Below, piece by piece: positions 7,111 through 14,382 of a stretch of 29,949 bases of DNA. Each line of letters opens with the position of its first letter. Within the stretch, counting starts at the first letter, position 1. Source of the stretch: Coxiellaceae bacterium UBA6002 (GTDB lineage Bacteria > Pseudomonadota > Gammaproteobacteria > UBA6002); the NCBI GenBank assembly GCA_002429595.1, contig DJAM01000168.1, positions 1 through 29,949 of the forward strand, in the 5' to 3' direction. Below the pieces are notes generated by a model. It made no database searches, was not told the DNA's origin, and saw only the letters and a program-made list of their open reading frames with translations. The translations under genes and the position numbers were made by a program.

Positions 7111-7125
7111 ATCAGTGACTATACT
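7111..7125 (+). promoter_or_regulatory. Promoter element of bufA1 operon (shared motif, plus copy)
   Basis: ATCAGTGACTATACT ends in the -10 hexamer TATACT (7120-7125), again without a good -35 at 16-18 bp. The match to the minus-strand copy at 7014-7028 extends nine bases past a bare -10 box, suggesting a common activator or an alternative sigma factor. In Caulobacter, bufferin operons depend on an ECF sigma factor, but the motif here does not resemble that one (GTAACC) as far as I recall. Confidence 0.6.
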
Positions 7126-7167
7126 CTTTAAGTGCTTATTAGCAAGAACAATAAGAAGGAATTAAAA

Positions 7168-7473
7168 ATGACTAACAAAGCTATAATCACTGCTCTTGGA
7201 GCTGTAGTATCACTTGGATTAAGCCAACAGGCTCTATCTGACACAAACACGAAGGTACAAACCCAAACGATGCAGAACTTAACACAACAAATGCCTCAAG
7301 GTTTTGAAAAATGCTATGGCATAGCAAAAGCTGGCAAAAACGATTGTGGTTCTGGAACGGAAGCATGTGCTGGACAATCCACTACCGATAATGCAAAAAA
7401 TGCTTGGATTGGCTTGCCAAAAGGCACTTGCGACAAGATTGTTGGTGGTAGTACCACAGAAAATAAATCCTAA
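7168..7473 (+). CDS. bufA1: BufA1-type bufferin precursor (DUF2282)
   Basis: A 101-residue exported precursor of a copper-binding, post-translationally modified peptide. Signal peptide at residues 1-24 (MTNKAIITALGAVVSLGL, cleavage near QALSDT). The C-terminal half has the DUF2282/BufA1 signature: EKCYGIAKAGKNDC, then EACAG, then NAW-----PKGTC, four cysteines in the expected places. ATG at 7168 follows AAGAAGGA (7154-7160); an upstream in-frame TTG/GTG reading from 7132 lacks a binding site. Its stop overlaps the bufB start (TAATG), showing tight coupling to the modifying enzyme. In the family, BufB converts core cysteines into thiooxazole-type groups that bind copper and protect the cell. 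Confidence 0.92.
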   Translation: MTNKAIITALGAVVSLGLSQQALSDTNTKVQTQTMQNLTQQMPQGFEKCYGIAKAGKNDCGSGTEACAGQSTTDNAKNAWIGLPKGTCDKIVGGSTTENKS

Positions 7474-8312
7474 TGTCTACAATAAACTCGGGCCTACCAA
7501 ACAGTGTCGGAGCTGGATTGAGATCCTGTCATTATCCTTACATCGAAAAAGAACAACCAAACATACCTTGGTTTGAAGTCTTATCCGATAATTATCTCTG
7601 TGATGGTGGACCGAGTTTATATCACCTCCACAAAATACGAGAACAATACCCGATTACATTACATGGTGTCGGCATGTCTCTTGGCTCTTGTTCGCCACTA
7701 AATAAAAATTATTTGAGTAAACTTAAAACTCTTATAGATTCTGTTAAGCCACAGTTAATTTCAGATCATTTGTGCTGGACGTCAAATAATGATCAGCATT
7801 TTCATGAATTATTGCCGCTACCTTATACCGAGGAAGCCGTTAAACATGTGGCAAATCGTATTATTGAAGTTCAAGATTTTCTTGAAAATCAAATCATGAT
7901 AGAAAATGTGTCCAGCTATTTAACTTTTAAACATTCAACTTTGTCTGAATGGGAATTCGTACAAGAAGTTGCAAATCAAGCAGACTGCTTAATCTTATTA
8001 GATATCAACAATGTTCATGTAAGTGCCACGAATAATTGCTTTGATCCACTGGAATATTTATGCAGGTTACAAACAGACCGTGTGGCACAATTCCACCTTG
8101 CAGGCTTTGAAGAGCACACTGCTTATCTCTTAGATACCCATAGCGATTTTGTCAATGAAGAAGTTTTGAACTTATTCAAGTTTGCACTAACGCGTTTTGG
8201 TAAGATACCCACACTGCTTGAATGGGATAAACAAATTCCTACTTTCGAGAAACTGCAACATGAGGTTGCAAAAATCCAAGGATTAATGGATGAACAAGTT
8301 GCAGCTGCATGA
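7473..8312 (+). CDS. bufB: BufB, MNIO-family multinuclear iron oxidase (DUF692)
   Basis: A 279-residue TIM-barrel enzyme of the multinuclear non-heme iron-dependent oxidase family, which with BufC modifies cysteines of bufferin precursors. Family metal-ligand positions are visible: LHGVGMSLGS (63-72, H64), SDHLCW (97-102), IENVSSYL (143-150, E144), LLDINNVHV (175-183, D177 and H182), FHLAGF (207-212, H208), DTHSDFV (221-227) and LLEWDKQIP (248-256, E250). These should hold two or three iron ions in the active site. The start codon overlaps the bufA1 stop by one base and its 3' end overlaps bufC by 23 bases, as expected for a one-transcript RiPP pathway. It acts in the cytoplasm before precursor export. 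Confidence 0.95.
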   Translation: MSTINSGLPNSVGAGLRSCHYPYIEKEQPNIPWFEVLSDNYLCDGGPSLYHLHKIREQYPITLHGVGMSLGSCSPLNKNYLSKLKTLIDSVKPQLISDHLCWTSNNDQHFHELLPLPYTEEAVKHVANRIIEVQDFLENQIMIENVSSYLTFKHSTLSEWEFVQEVANQADCLILLDINNVHVSATNNCFDPLEYLCRLQTDRVAQFHLAGFEEHTAYLLDTHSDFVNEEVLNLFKFALTRFGKIPTLLEWDKQIPTFEKLQHEVAKIQGLMDEQVAAA

Positions 8313-9090
8313 GTTACAAGAAAAATTCAGCTCAAATTTAAACTCTAATAATAAAGAAATTTTAACATGCATTGTCTCAACAGAAAATTTATCAGCTGAA
8401 CAACGTCTTGGGATTTATAAAAGCAGCATCAAAGGTGCATTGCAAAATGTATTAATGGAAATCTATCCAGTCTGTAAGAAATTGGTCGGTGACGATTTTT
8501 TCATCATCATGATAAGTGACTTTATAGATCTTCACCCTTCTTATTCAACTGATTTGGCAGGATATGGTCAACATCTGGCTGAATTCATAGAGACCTTTGA
8601 CGCCGCAAAGTCCCTACCCTATCTTGCAGATATAGCTCGACTAGAGTGGGCACTGCACATTATTTTTAGCGCGAAGACCAGTAAACAGATTAATTTTGAA
8701 GCACTTGCAGAATGTTATCAAAATTACAGCGAGCAACTTATTTTTACTCTACCACACGCCAACACTCTTTTAAGTTCACACTTCCCCATTCATTTAATCT
8801 GGGAAGCAAATCAGGATGAAAACGACGAAGTAGCTACTATAACACTGCCACAAGCCTCAATTTTTTATTATCTCGTTTGGCGCAAAGAAGAATCTATAAT
8901 GCGTATCGATTTACTAACAAAAGCTGAATGGCAAATACTTTCTTGGATGAAAGATAGAATGACTTTAGGAAATATATACACAGAAATCACAGCCAAGTTA
9001 CCAGGCACTAAAATTGAAGACGTCTTGCCTAAATTCGTAATTCAAGGATGGCTAACAGGATTTGAAATAGGAGATCCCCTATGTCGCTGA
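8290..9090 (+). CDS. bufC: BufC, precursor-recognition partner of the MNIO enzyme (DUF2063)
   Basis: A 266-residue helical protein. The N-terminal 100 residues have the DUF2063 pattern: LHELQEKFSS (7-16), RLGIYKSSIKGALQNVLMEI (40-59), YPVCKKLVGDDFF, then YGQHLAEFI and LPYLADIARLEWALH. This domain, once labelled 'putative DNA-binding', is known in MNIO systems (HvfC, BufC) as the partner that docks the precursor peptide onto the enzyme. The C-terminal part contains a winged-helix-like segment ending the protein at GFEIGDPLCR. The gene starts inside the end of bufB (23-nt overlap) and overlaps doxX by 10 nt, so all three are translated together. A start at the internal TTG (8299) cannot be ruled out. 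Confidence 0.9.
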   Translation: MNKLQLHELQEKFSSNLNSNNKEILTCIVSTENLSAEQRLGIYKSSIKGALQNVLMEIYPVCKKLVGDDFFIIMISDFIDLHPSYSTDLAGYGQHLAEFIETFDAAKSLPYLADIARLEWALHIIFSAKTSKQINFEALAECYQNYSEQLIFTLPHANTLLSSHFPIHLIWEANQDENDEVATITLPQASIFYYLVWRKEESIMRIDLLTKAEWQILSWMKDRMTLGNIYTEITAKLPGTKIEDVLPKFVIQGWLTGFEIGDPLCR

Positions 9091-9557
9091 AAAAGATAGT
9101 TACCAATAGTTGGAATGGGTTCAATCATTTTTTTGAATCTCTCATCCCCATAGGAGATTTATTAGTTCGTGTCTGGGTAGCAAACGTGTTTATTAAATCG
9201 GGGCTAAGTAAAATTGCTAGCTGGAGTTCAACACTGTTACTCTTTCAGTATGAATATCACGTTCCTTTTTTGCCCCCCGAGATAGCTGCAGTACTATCGG
9301 TGATTATAGAGTTAGGCGTGAGCCTCTTATTAATTCTAGGATTAGGTGGTCGTATCCCTGCCTTAATTTTGTTCTTATTTAATATCATGGCGGTGGTTTC
9401 TTATCCGTTCCTTTGGACCACTAATGGTCAGGCAGGATTAAAAAATCACATCTGTTGGGGTATCGTATTATTGATAATATTACTTCACGGGACAGGTAAG
9501 CTGAGCCTTGATCAGCTAATTAAATATTTTAGTCAGAAAATAAGAGGCTCTAAATAA
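9081..9557 (+). CDS. DoxX-family inner-membrane protein of the bufferin operon
   Basis: A 158-residue membrane protein with about four hydrophobic segments: roughly residues 22-42 (LLVRVWVANVFIKSG), 65-85 (AAVLSVIIELGVSLLLILGL), 88-110 and 123-137. The motif RVWVANVFIKSGLSKI and the long PFLPPEIAA loop fit the DoxX family. DoxX-like genes very often close bufferin/MNIO operons, but their role is not settled; a redox or quinone link has been proposed for the family. ATG at 9081 is preceded by ATAGGAGAT (9067-9075), which lies within bufC. It is the last gene of the operon. Confidence 0.85.
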   Translation: MSLKKIVTNSWNGFNHFFESLIPIGDLLVRVWVANVFIKSGLSKIASWSSTLLLFQYEYHVPFLPPEIAAVLSVIIELGVSLLLILGLGGRIPALILFLFNIMAVVSYPFLWTTNGQAGLKNHICWGIVLLIILLHGTGKLSLDQLIKYFSQKIRGSK

Positions 9558-9639
9558 GATAATAAATTCGTTGTAGGGGAACAAATATTTTTCATATTCT
9601 TATCTCCTGTAATAAGTTGGCAGGTAAGAGAAAGGTTTT

Positions 9640-9667
9640 GGCTATTTTTTGAAGCCTTTTCTTTTTT
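9640..9667 (+). terminator. Weak candidate terminator after doxX
   Basis: A short stem GGCT (9640-9643) / AGCC (9653-9656) is followed by TTTTCTTTTTT (9657-9667). The T-rich tail is typical but the stem is only 4 bp, so this is a guess for the end of the bufferin operon. Confidence 0.35.
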
Positions 9668-9697
9668 ATAAGTTTATTATCGTAGCAAAGAGAGATT

Positions 9698-9735
9698 AAT
9701 ATTAGTGCGCTAATTTACAATAGCGCACTAATATT
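9698..9735. repeat. Perfect 15-bp inverted repeat
   Basis: AATATTAGTGCGCTA (9698-9712) and TAGCGCACTAATATT (9721-9735) form a perfect stem around the 8-nt loop ATTTACAA. There is no T-run on either side, so it does not look like a simple intrinsic terminator. It lies between the converging doxX and ankyrin genes and could stabilise 3' ends or bind a protein. Confidence 0.7.
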
Positions 9736-9768
9736 GTGCACTCCCTAAAGCTCATTATTCTTTGACCT

Positions 9769-9788
9769 CCTCGAGACTACACTCGAGG
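9769..9788. repeat. Small inverted repeat CCTCGAG / CTCGAGG
   Basis: A 7-bp perfect stem, 9769-9775 with 9782-9788, and a 6-nt loop, 26 bases past the stop of the minus-strand ankyrin gene. It may be the 3' hairpin of that transcript, although the following bases are not T-rich on the minus strand; on the plus strand a short TTTATC follows. Confidence 0.45.
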
Positions 9789-9814
9789 TTTATCAAGACT
9801 ACTATCATCATAGA

Positions 9815-10969
9815 TTAAGACTGAGTTGCATTAAAAAAACTAGGTGAGCCACTATTCTGTTTTTCTTCCATCTGCTCAGACTTTTTGTTAGACAATGCCT
9901 GTAATAAGCCTTGCATTAATCCCTTAAGTTCCTTAACATCATTTCTTAAATCAGCATTCTCCTTCCGCAATCCTTGCAGTTCATTTCTCAAAGCTATATT
10001 TTCATCTCGAATCCCATTCAAAGTAACTTGCAAAACTCCCAATAATTGCTTGTCACCATGAGTTTTAGTGCAAAGAAGATAAGGATTTCTAAACAATTCT
10101 AAGATTTTTTGACTTTCTATTTTTAATAACTCAGAAGGTAACTTCCCTGATATCATTCCTTCAGCATTTTTTTGAGTGAATAAGTCTGGTTCTATACCTG
10201 CAATGAAATATAACATGGTATAAGTACGCTCTTCATTATCAGGAGTATTTTGAGATAATCTTCTGATAGCGGTATGCACCAGATTGTCGCCATGAGGTCC
10301 GTGTAAAATCGATGGATGTTTTAAATCAACCTGCGCATAATATCGACGGTTAAGTCCGTGTATAAAAAATGTAAAGAAATACATATTATCTTCTGAAATT
10401 GCACAGTGTAACGGGGACTCCCCTTTTCTATTTTGCACATAAATACCTGCGCCAAACTCTCTCTCAAAATTAGTTAGCAATTGTACGCCTCTTTGGGATC
10501 CACCTTTTGCATATAAATGTAGTGGGGTGTCGCCCATAGCGTTTTGGATATCACACTTCGCTCCTCCCTGTATAAGAGAACTTGCAACATCGTCATGCAT
10601 CTCTTTAACAGCAACATGCAAAGGAGTATTACCTGCTTTATCTTTACTATTTAAATCCGCTTTGGCCTCATTCAACATTTTCACCACACCATCGTTTGGA
10701 GTATTAGCAGCATAATGTAAAGGGGTTGACCCATTCTCATCTTTGACATTTGCATCTGCACCCAAAGATAGAAGCACATCAACTGCAATATTTTTCTTTA
10801 AACTTACAGCATGATGTAAAGCTGTTCGCTTTTTGCTATCAACAGCAGTGAGGATTGCCGAATATTGGTTTATATACGCTAAAATTGCTTCTTTGGTGTT
10901 GTTTATCGGATTCTTTATTATTGTTATAAATTTTTGTAAAACTTCGGATTCTTGTTGTGGCTTGTTCAT
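9815..10969 (-). CDS. Ankyrin-repeat protein with C-terminal coiled coil
   Basis: A 384-residue soluble protein of eukaryotic-like build. Four to five ankyrin repeats are visible, each with the TPLH/TALH core: RTALHHAV (48-55), STPLHYAA (81-88), NTPLHVAV (114-121), DTPLHLYA (147-154) and ESPLHCAI (184-191); a weaker one may lie near DNLVHTAI (228-235). Residues about 316-361 form a strong heptad coiled coil (IRDENIALRNELQGLRKEN). The tail is polar (KKSEQMEEKQNSGSPSFFN). No signal peptide or membrane segment. Proteins of this type in Legionella, Coxiella and relatives are often type IV secretion substrates that bind host proteins, but nothing here proves export. It is a single-gene unit with non-coding DNA on both sides; the ATG at 10969 has only a modest AAAGGG upstream. 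Confidence 0.9.
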   Translation of the reverse strand: MNKPQQESEVLQKFITIIKNPINNTKEAILAYINQYSAILTAVDSKKRTALHHAVSLKKNIAVDVLLSLGADANVKDENGSTPLHYAANTPNDGVVKMLNEAKADLNSKDKAGNTPLHVAVKEMHDDVASSLIQGGAKCDIQNAMGDTPLHLYAKGGSQRGVQLLTNFEREFGAGIYVQNRKGESPLHCAISEDNMYFFTFFIHGLNRRYYAQVDLKHPSILHGPHGDNLVHTAIRRLSQNTPDNEERTYTMLYFIAGIEPDLFTQKNAEGMISGKLPSELLKIESQKILELFRNPYLLCTKTHGDKQLLGVLQVTLNGIRDENIALRNELQGLRKENADLRNDVKELKGLMQGLLQALSNKKSEQMEEKQNSGSPSFFNATQS

Positions 10970-11461
10970 AGTTTTTAACCCTTTCGTTGGTTATGTTAAA
11001 AGAATAAATTAGACATTCTAACCTATTTTTAACAAAATTACATAGTTTTTTTGGCATATGCAGTTATTTATAATGATTTTTAGTCCTGCAAGAAATCACT
11101 AGTATAAGAATCAATCTGTATTTATTTATAAAAGGGTAAAGGGCAGTTTCCTGGTTTGCACCCAGGCTAACAAAAATAGTAAGCGTAAAAACATAGTGCA
11201 AGAAGAAGTATTGCTAGATGTTTATTATAACTTGGTTTCAAGCTATTAAATAAAACTTCATTTTCTATCATGCCCGAATATTTTTTAGTCCAATCTGACA
11301 CTCAGGAAAGTGCAGAAAGAACCTCTTTTTCGGTTTGCTCTAAATAATATTGCTGCAGGCAATCGAGCAATTCTAAAGAGAATCATGGTCTTGCTAGCGT
11401 GGCATTTAAACTAAGCAAATTGAGCACGAAAGAATAAGTTACACTCAAAATTAAAAAGTAA
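10970..11461. other. 492-bp gene-free region between ankyrin gene and uvrA
   Basis: No ORF with coding character is seen on either strand. The right end forms the 3' flank of uvrA and the left end must hold the ankyrin promoter, of which I can only offer a weak TAGAAT on the minus strand. At 11150-11166 there is a short palindrome, CCTGG/CCAGG, whose right side resembles the terminator palindrome at 6689-6700. The rest is AT-rich and looks like decayed or regulatory DNA. Confidence 0.6.
11150..11171. repeat. Degenerate copy of the CCCAGGCTA palindrome
   Basis: CCTGG (11150-11154) and CCAGG (11162-11166) flank TTTGCAC. The stretch GTTTGCACCCAGGCTAACA resembles GTTTCACCCAGGCTACA within the 6671-6704 terminator. 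It looks like an eroded member of a dispersed palindromic repeat. Confidence 0.4.
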
Positions 11462-14287
11462 TTAACTTAACAACGGCTTCAAATACTTCCCAGTATAAGA
11501 CTGTCTGCACTTAACAATTTCTTCTGGTGTTCCAGATGCAATAATTGTGCCGCCTTTTGTTCCGCCCTCAGGCCCGAGATCGATAATCCAATCTGCAGTC
11601 TTGATCACATCTAAATTATGCTCTATTACAATCACCGTGTTTCCTTGATCGCGAAGCTGGTGTAACACTTCGAGTAATTGTTTGATATCGTGAAAATGTA
11701 GCCCTGTTGTTGGCTCATCTAAAATATAAAGTGTGTTGCCGGTGCCACGTTTAGAAAGTTCTTTTGAAAGTTTTACGCGTTGCGCTTCGCCGCCAGATAA
11801 AGTGGTGGCACTTTGACCGATATTGATATAGCCCAAACCCACCTCCATGAGTGTCTGTAGTTTTCGTGCTATTTGGGGAATTGCTTCGAAAAACTTTAAT
11901 GCTTCCTCAACAGTCATCTGTAAAACGTCGTAAATATTTTTATCTTTAAAACGAATGTCGAGAGTCTCTCGATTGTAACGTTTACCTTTACAAACATCAC
12001 ACATAACATAAATGTCAGCCAAGAAGTGCATTTCAACTTTGATCACGCCTTCGCCTTCACATGACTCACAGCGACCACCACTGACATTGAAACTAAATCT
12101 GCCTGGTGTGTAACCACGTGATCTGGCTTCAGGTGTGCCTGCGAATAATTCACGAATCGGGGTGAATAAACCAGTGTAAGTTGCCGGATTTGAACGTGGT
12201 GTTCGGCCAATCGGGCTTTGATCGATATCGACAACTTTGTCGAGAAATCCAAGACCTGCCACACTTTTATAAGGGCCAGGCGTTAGTGTTGTTGCGTCAT
12301 TTAACTCAGTTGCCGCAAGTGGATATAAGGTATCATTAATCAGACTTGACTTTCCTGAACCGGAAACACCCGTGATGCAAGTCATTAAACCTATTGGAAT
12401 GTCGACGTTAACGTTTTTCAAATTATTGCATTGCACACCACGCAGTCTTAAAACGCGTTTTGGATCATATTGTAATCGAACTTCTGGCAGAGGAATTTGC
12501 AATTCGCCTGACAAATATTTCCCTGTGATTGAGTTGCTATTCGCTATGATTTGTTTTGGTGTACCTTGTGCAACGACTTTGCCACCATGAATACCCGCAC
12601 CAGGACCGATATCGACAACGAAATCCGCATGGCGTATTGCATCTTCATCGTGCTCGACCACAATGACTGTGTTACCTAAGTCACGCAAGCGAGTTAGAGT
12701 CTGAAGTAGACGTTCATTATCACGTTGGTGTAAACCAATTGAAGGTTCATCCAAAATATACAAAACACCTACTAAGCCAGAACCAATTTGACTCGCTAAT
12801 CTTATCCGTTGAGTCTCGCCACCTGACAACGTTTCAGCACTACGACTCAACGTCAAATATTCTAAGCCAACACTATTTAAGAAATTCAAACGGCTTTCAA
12901 TTTCTTTAAATATTTTTTGCGCAATTTTTTCACGACGGCCAGAGAGTTTTAATTTACTAAAAAAGTGGCTTGCATCTTCGACCGGCATCTCCACAATGCT
13001 TGGTAAATTTTTATTACCAACATAAACATGACGAGCTTCCAATCTCAAGCGGGCTCCTTCACACTCTTGGCAGGTACTATTTGTCAAAAATTTACCTAAA
13101 TCTTCTCTTACAGAAGCAGATTCCGTCTCACGATAACGTCGCTCCATATTAGGTATAACGCCTTCAAAAGCATGGGTTTTTTGAATCGCTTTGCCTCGAT
13201 CGTTCACAAAACGAAAAACAATTTCCTCATCGTCGCTACCATACAACAAAATATTTTTTATTTTCTGTGGTAATTTTGCAAAAGGTGTTTCGATGTTGAA
13301 GCGATAATGTTTGGCCAAAGAACAAAGCATTTGATAAAAATAAAAGTTACGGCGATCCCAACCGCGAATTGCGCCTTCCGCCAAACTTAAATCATCATCG
13401 ACAACGATTTTGTCAGCGTCAAAAAATTGTCTAACGCCCAAACCGTTACAAGTTGGACAAGCACCTGCAGGATTATTAAATGAAAATAAACGAGGCTCTA
13501 ATTCTTGAAGACTGTAACCACATAAGGCACATGAAAAATTGGCTGATAATATTTTTTCTTGTGCTTTAGCGTTATCCATATCAACAATTTTCACTATCCC
13601 TCCGGATAGATTAACTGCTGTTTCAAATGATTCTGCTAAACGTAATCGTAAATCTTCGCGCACTTTAATTCGATCAACGATCACTTCAATAGTATGCTTC
13701 TTGCGTAATTCTAATTTCGGTGGATTATCTAATTCCGCAATTTTGCCATTGATCCGTGCTCGCACAAAACCTTGACGACGAAGTTGATCAATCAATGCAA
13801 GATGTTCACCTTTTCGCTCTTGTACAACTGGCGCCAAAAGCATGAGCTTGGTGCCTTCCGGTTCCGCCAATACTAGGTCAACCATTTGACTAATTGTTTG
13901 GGCTTCTAGAGGCAAATTATGAGTAGGGCAACGAGGCTCACCTACCCGTGCATACAGTAAACGCAAATAATCATAGATTTCAGTAATGGTACCCACCGTT
14001 GAACGGGGATTATGCGAAACAGCCTTTTGTTCGATGGAAATGGCCGGTGATAATCCTTCAATATGGTCGACATCTGGCTTTTCCATCATCGACAAAAATT
14101 GTCGTGCATAAGCTGAAAGTGATTCAACGTAACGACGCTGACCTTCGGCATAAAGCGTATCAAACGCTAGAGAGGATTTACCAGATCCAGAAAGACCTGT
14201 GATCACAATGAGCTCATTACGAGGAAGATCAAGATCGATATTTTTTAAATTATGGGTACGCGCACCCCGGATAGAGATTTTTTCCAT
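11462..14287 (-). CDS. uvrA: Excinuclease ABC subunit A (UvrA)
   Basis: Damage-sensing ATPase of nucleotide excision repair; a UvrA dimer loads UvrB at lesions. The 941 residues match E. coli UvrA (940). Visible parts in order: first Walker A GLSGSGKSS (31-39); zinc module with CALCGYS and CPTCNGLG; first ABC signature LSGGETQRIRLASQIGSG followed by Walker B YILDEPSIGLHQRD; second Walker A GVSGSGKSSL; second zinc module CESCEGEG and CDVCKGKR; second signature LSGGEAQRVKLSKEL with YILDEPTTGLH. All appear intact. The ATG at 14287 lacks a recognisable Shine-Dalgarno. The gene is transcribed away from the MFS gene. I found no LexA-type CTGT-N8-ACAG operator upstream, so SOS control of the E. coli kind is not supported. 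Confidence 0.98.
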   Translation of the reverse strand: MEKISIRGARTHNLKNIDLDLPRNELIVITGLSGSGKSSLAFDTLYAEGQRRYVESLSAYARQFLSMMEKPDVDHIEGLSPAISIEQKAVSHNPRSTVGTITEIYDYLRLLYARVGEPRCPTHNLPLEAQTISQMVDLVLAEPEGTKLMLLAPVVQERKGEHLALIDQLRRQGFVRARINGKIAELDNPPKLELRKKHTIEVIVDRIKVREDLRLRLAESFETAVNLSGGIVKIVDMDNAKAQEKILSANFSCALCGYSLQELEPRLFSFNNPAGACPTCNGLGVRQFFDADKIVVDDDLSLAEGAIRGWDRRNFYFYQMLCSLAKHYRFNIETPFAKLPQKIKNILLYGSDDEEIVFRFVNDRGKAIQKTHAFEGVIPNMERRYRETESASVREDLGKFLTNSTCQECEGARLRLEARHVYVGNKNLPSIVEMPVEDASHFFSKLKLSGRREKIAQKIFKEIESRLNFLNSVGLEYLTLSRSAETLSGGETQRIRLASQIGSGLVGVLYILDEPSIGLHQRDNERLLQTLTRLRDLGNTVIVVEHDEDAIRHADFVVDIGPGAGIHGGKVVAQGTPKQIIANSNSITGKYLSGELQIPLPEVRLQYDPKRVLRLRGVQCNNLKNVNVDIPIGLMTCITGVSGSGKSSLINDTLYPLAATELNDATTLTPGPYKSVAGLGFLDKVVDIDQSPIGRTPRSNPATYTGLFTPIRELFAGTPEARSRGYTPGRFSFNVSGGRCESCEGEGVIKVEMHFLADIYVMCDVCKGKRYNRETLDIRFKDKNIYDVLQMTVEEALKFFEAIPQIARKLQTLMEVGLGYINIGQSATTLSGGEAQRVKLSKELSKRGTGNTLYILDEPTTGLHFHDIKQLLEVLHQLRDQGNTVIVIEHNLDVIKTADWIIDLGPEGGTKGGTIIASGTPEEIVKCRQSYTGKYLKPLLS

Positions 14288-14337
14288 TAATGACTACTAC
14301 AATAAATAAAAATTACGAAAATTCGAGAGATTCTATT

Positions 14338-14368
14338 ATTATACAATAAAGTTGCCAGATCTTCTCAA
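14338..14368 (-). promoter_or_regulatory. Candidate uvrA promoter
   Basis: On the minus strand, TTGAGA (14363-14368) and a consensus TATAAT (14338-14343) are separated by 19 bp. The -10 box is perfect but the spacer is long. The element lies within 45 bp of the MFS start at 14383, so the two divergent genes have closely packed or overlapping promoters. Predicted uvrA leader is about 44 nt. Confidence 0.5.
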
Positions 14369-14382
14369 TTAAGTGGGTAAAA

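Noticed and set aside
10970..11461. Remnant gene or small RNA in the gap before uvrA
   Set aside because: No frame keeps coding character, and no promoter-hairpin-T-run arrangement for a small RNA was seen.
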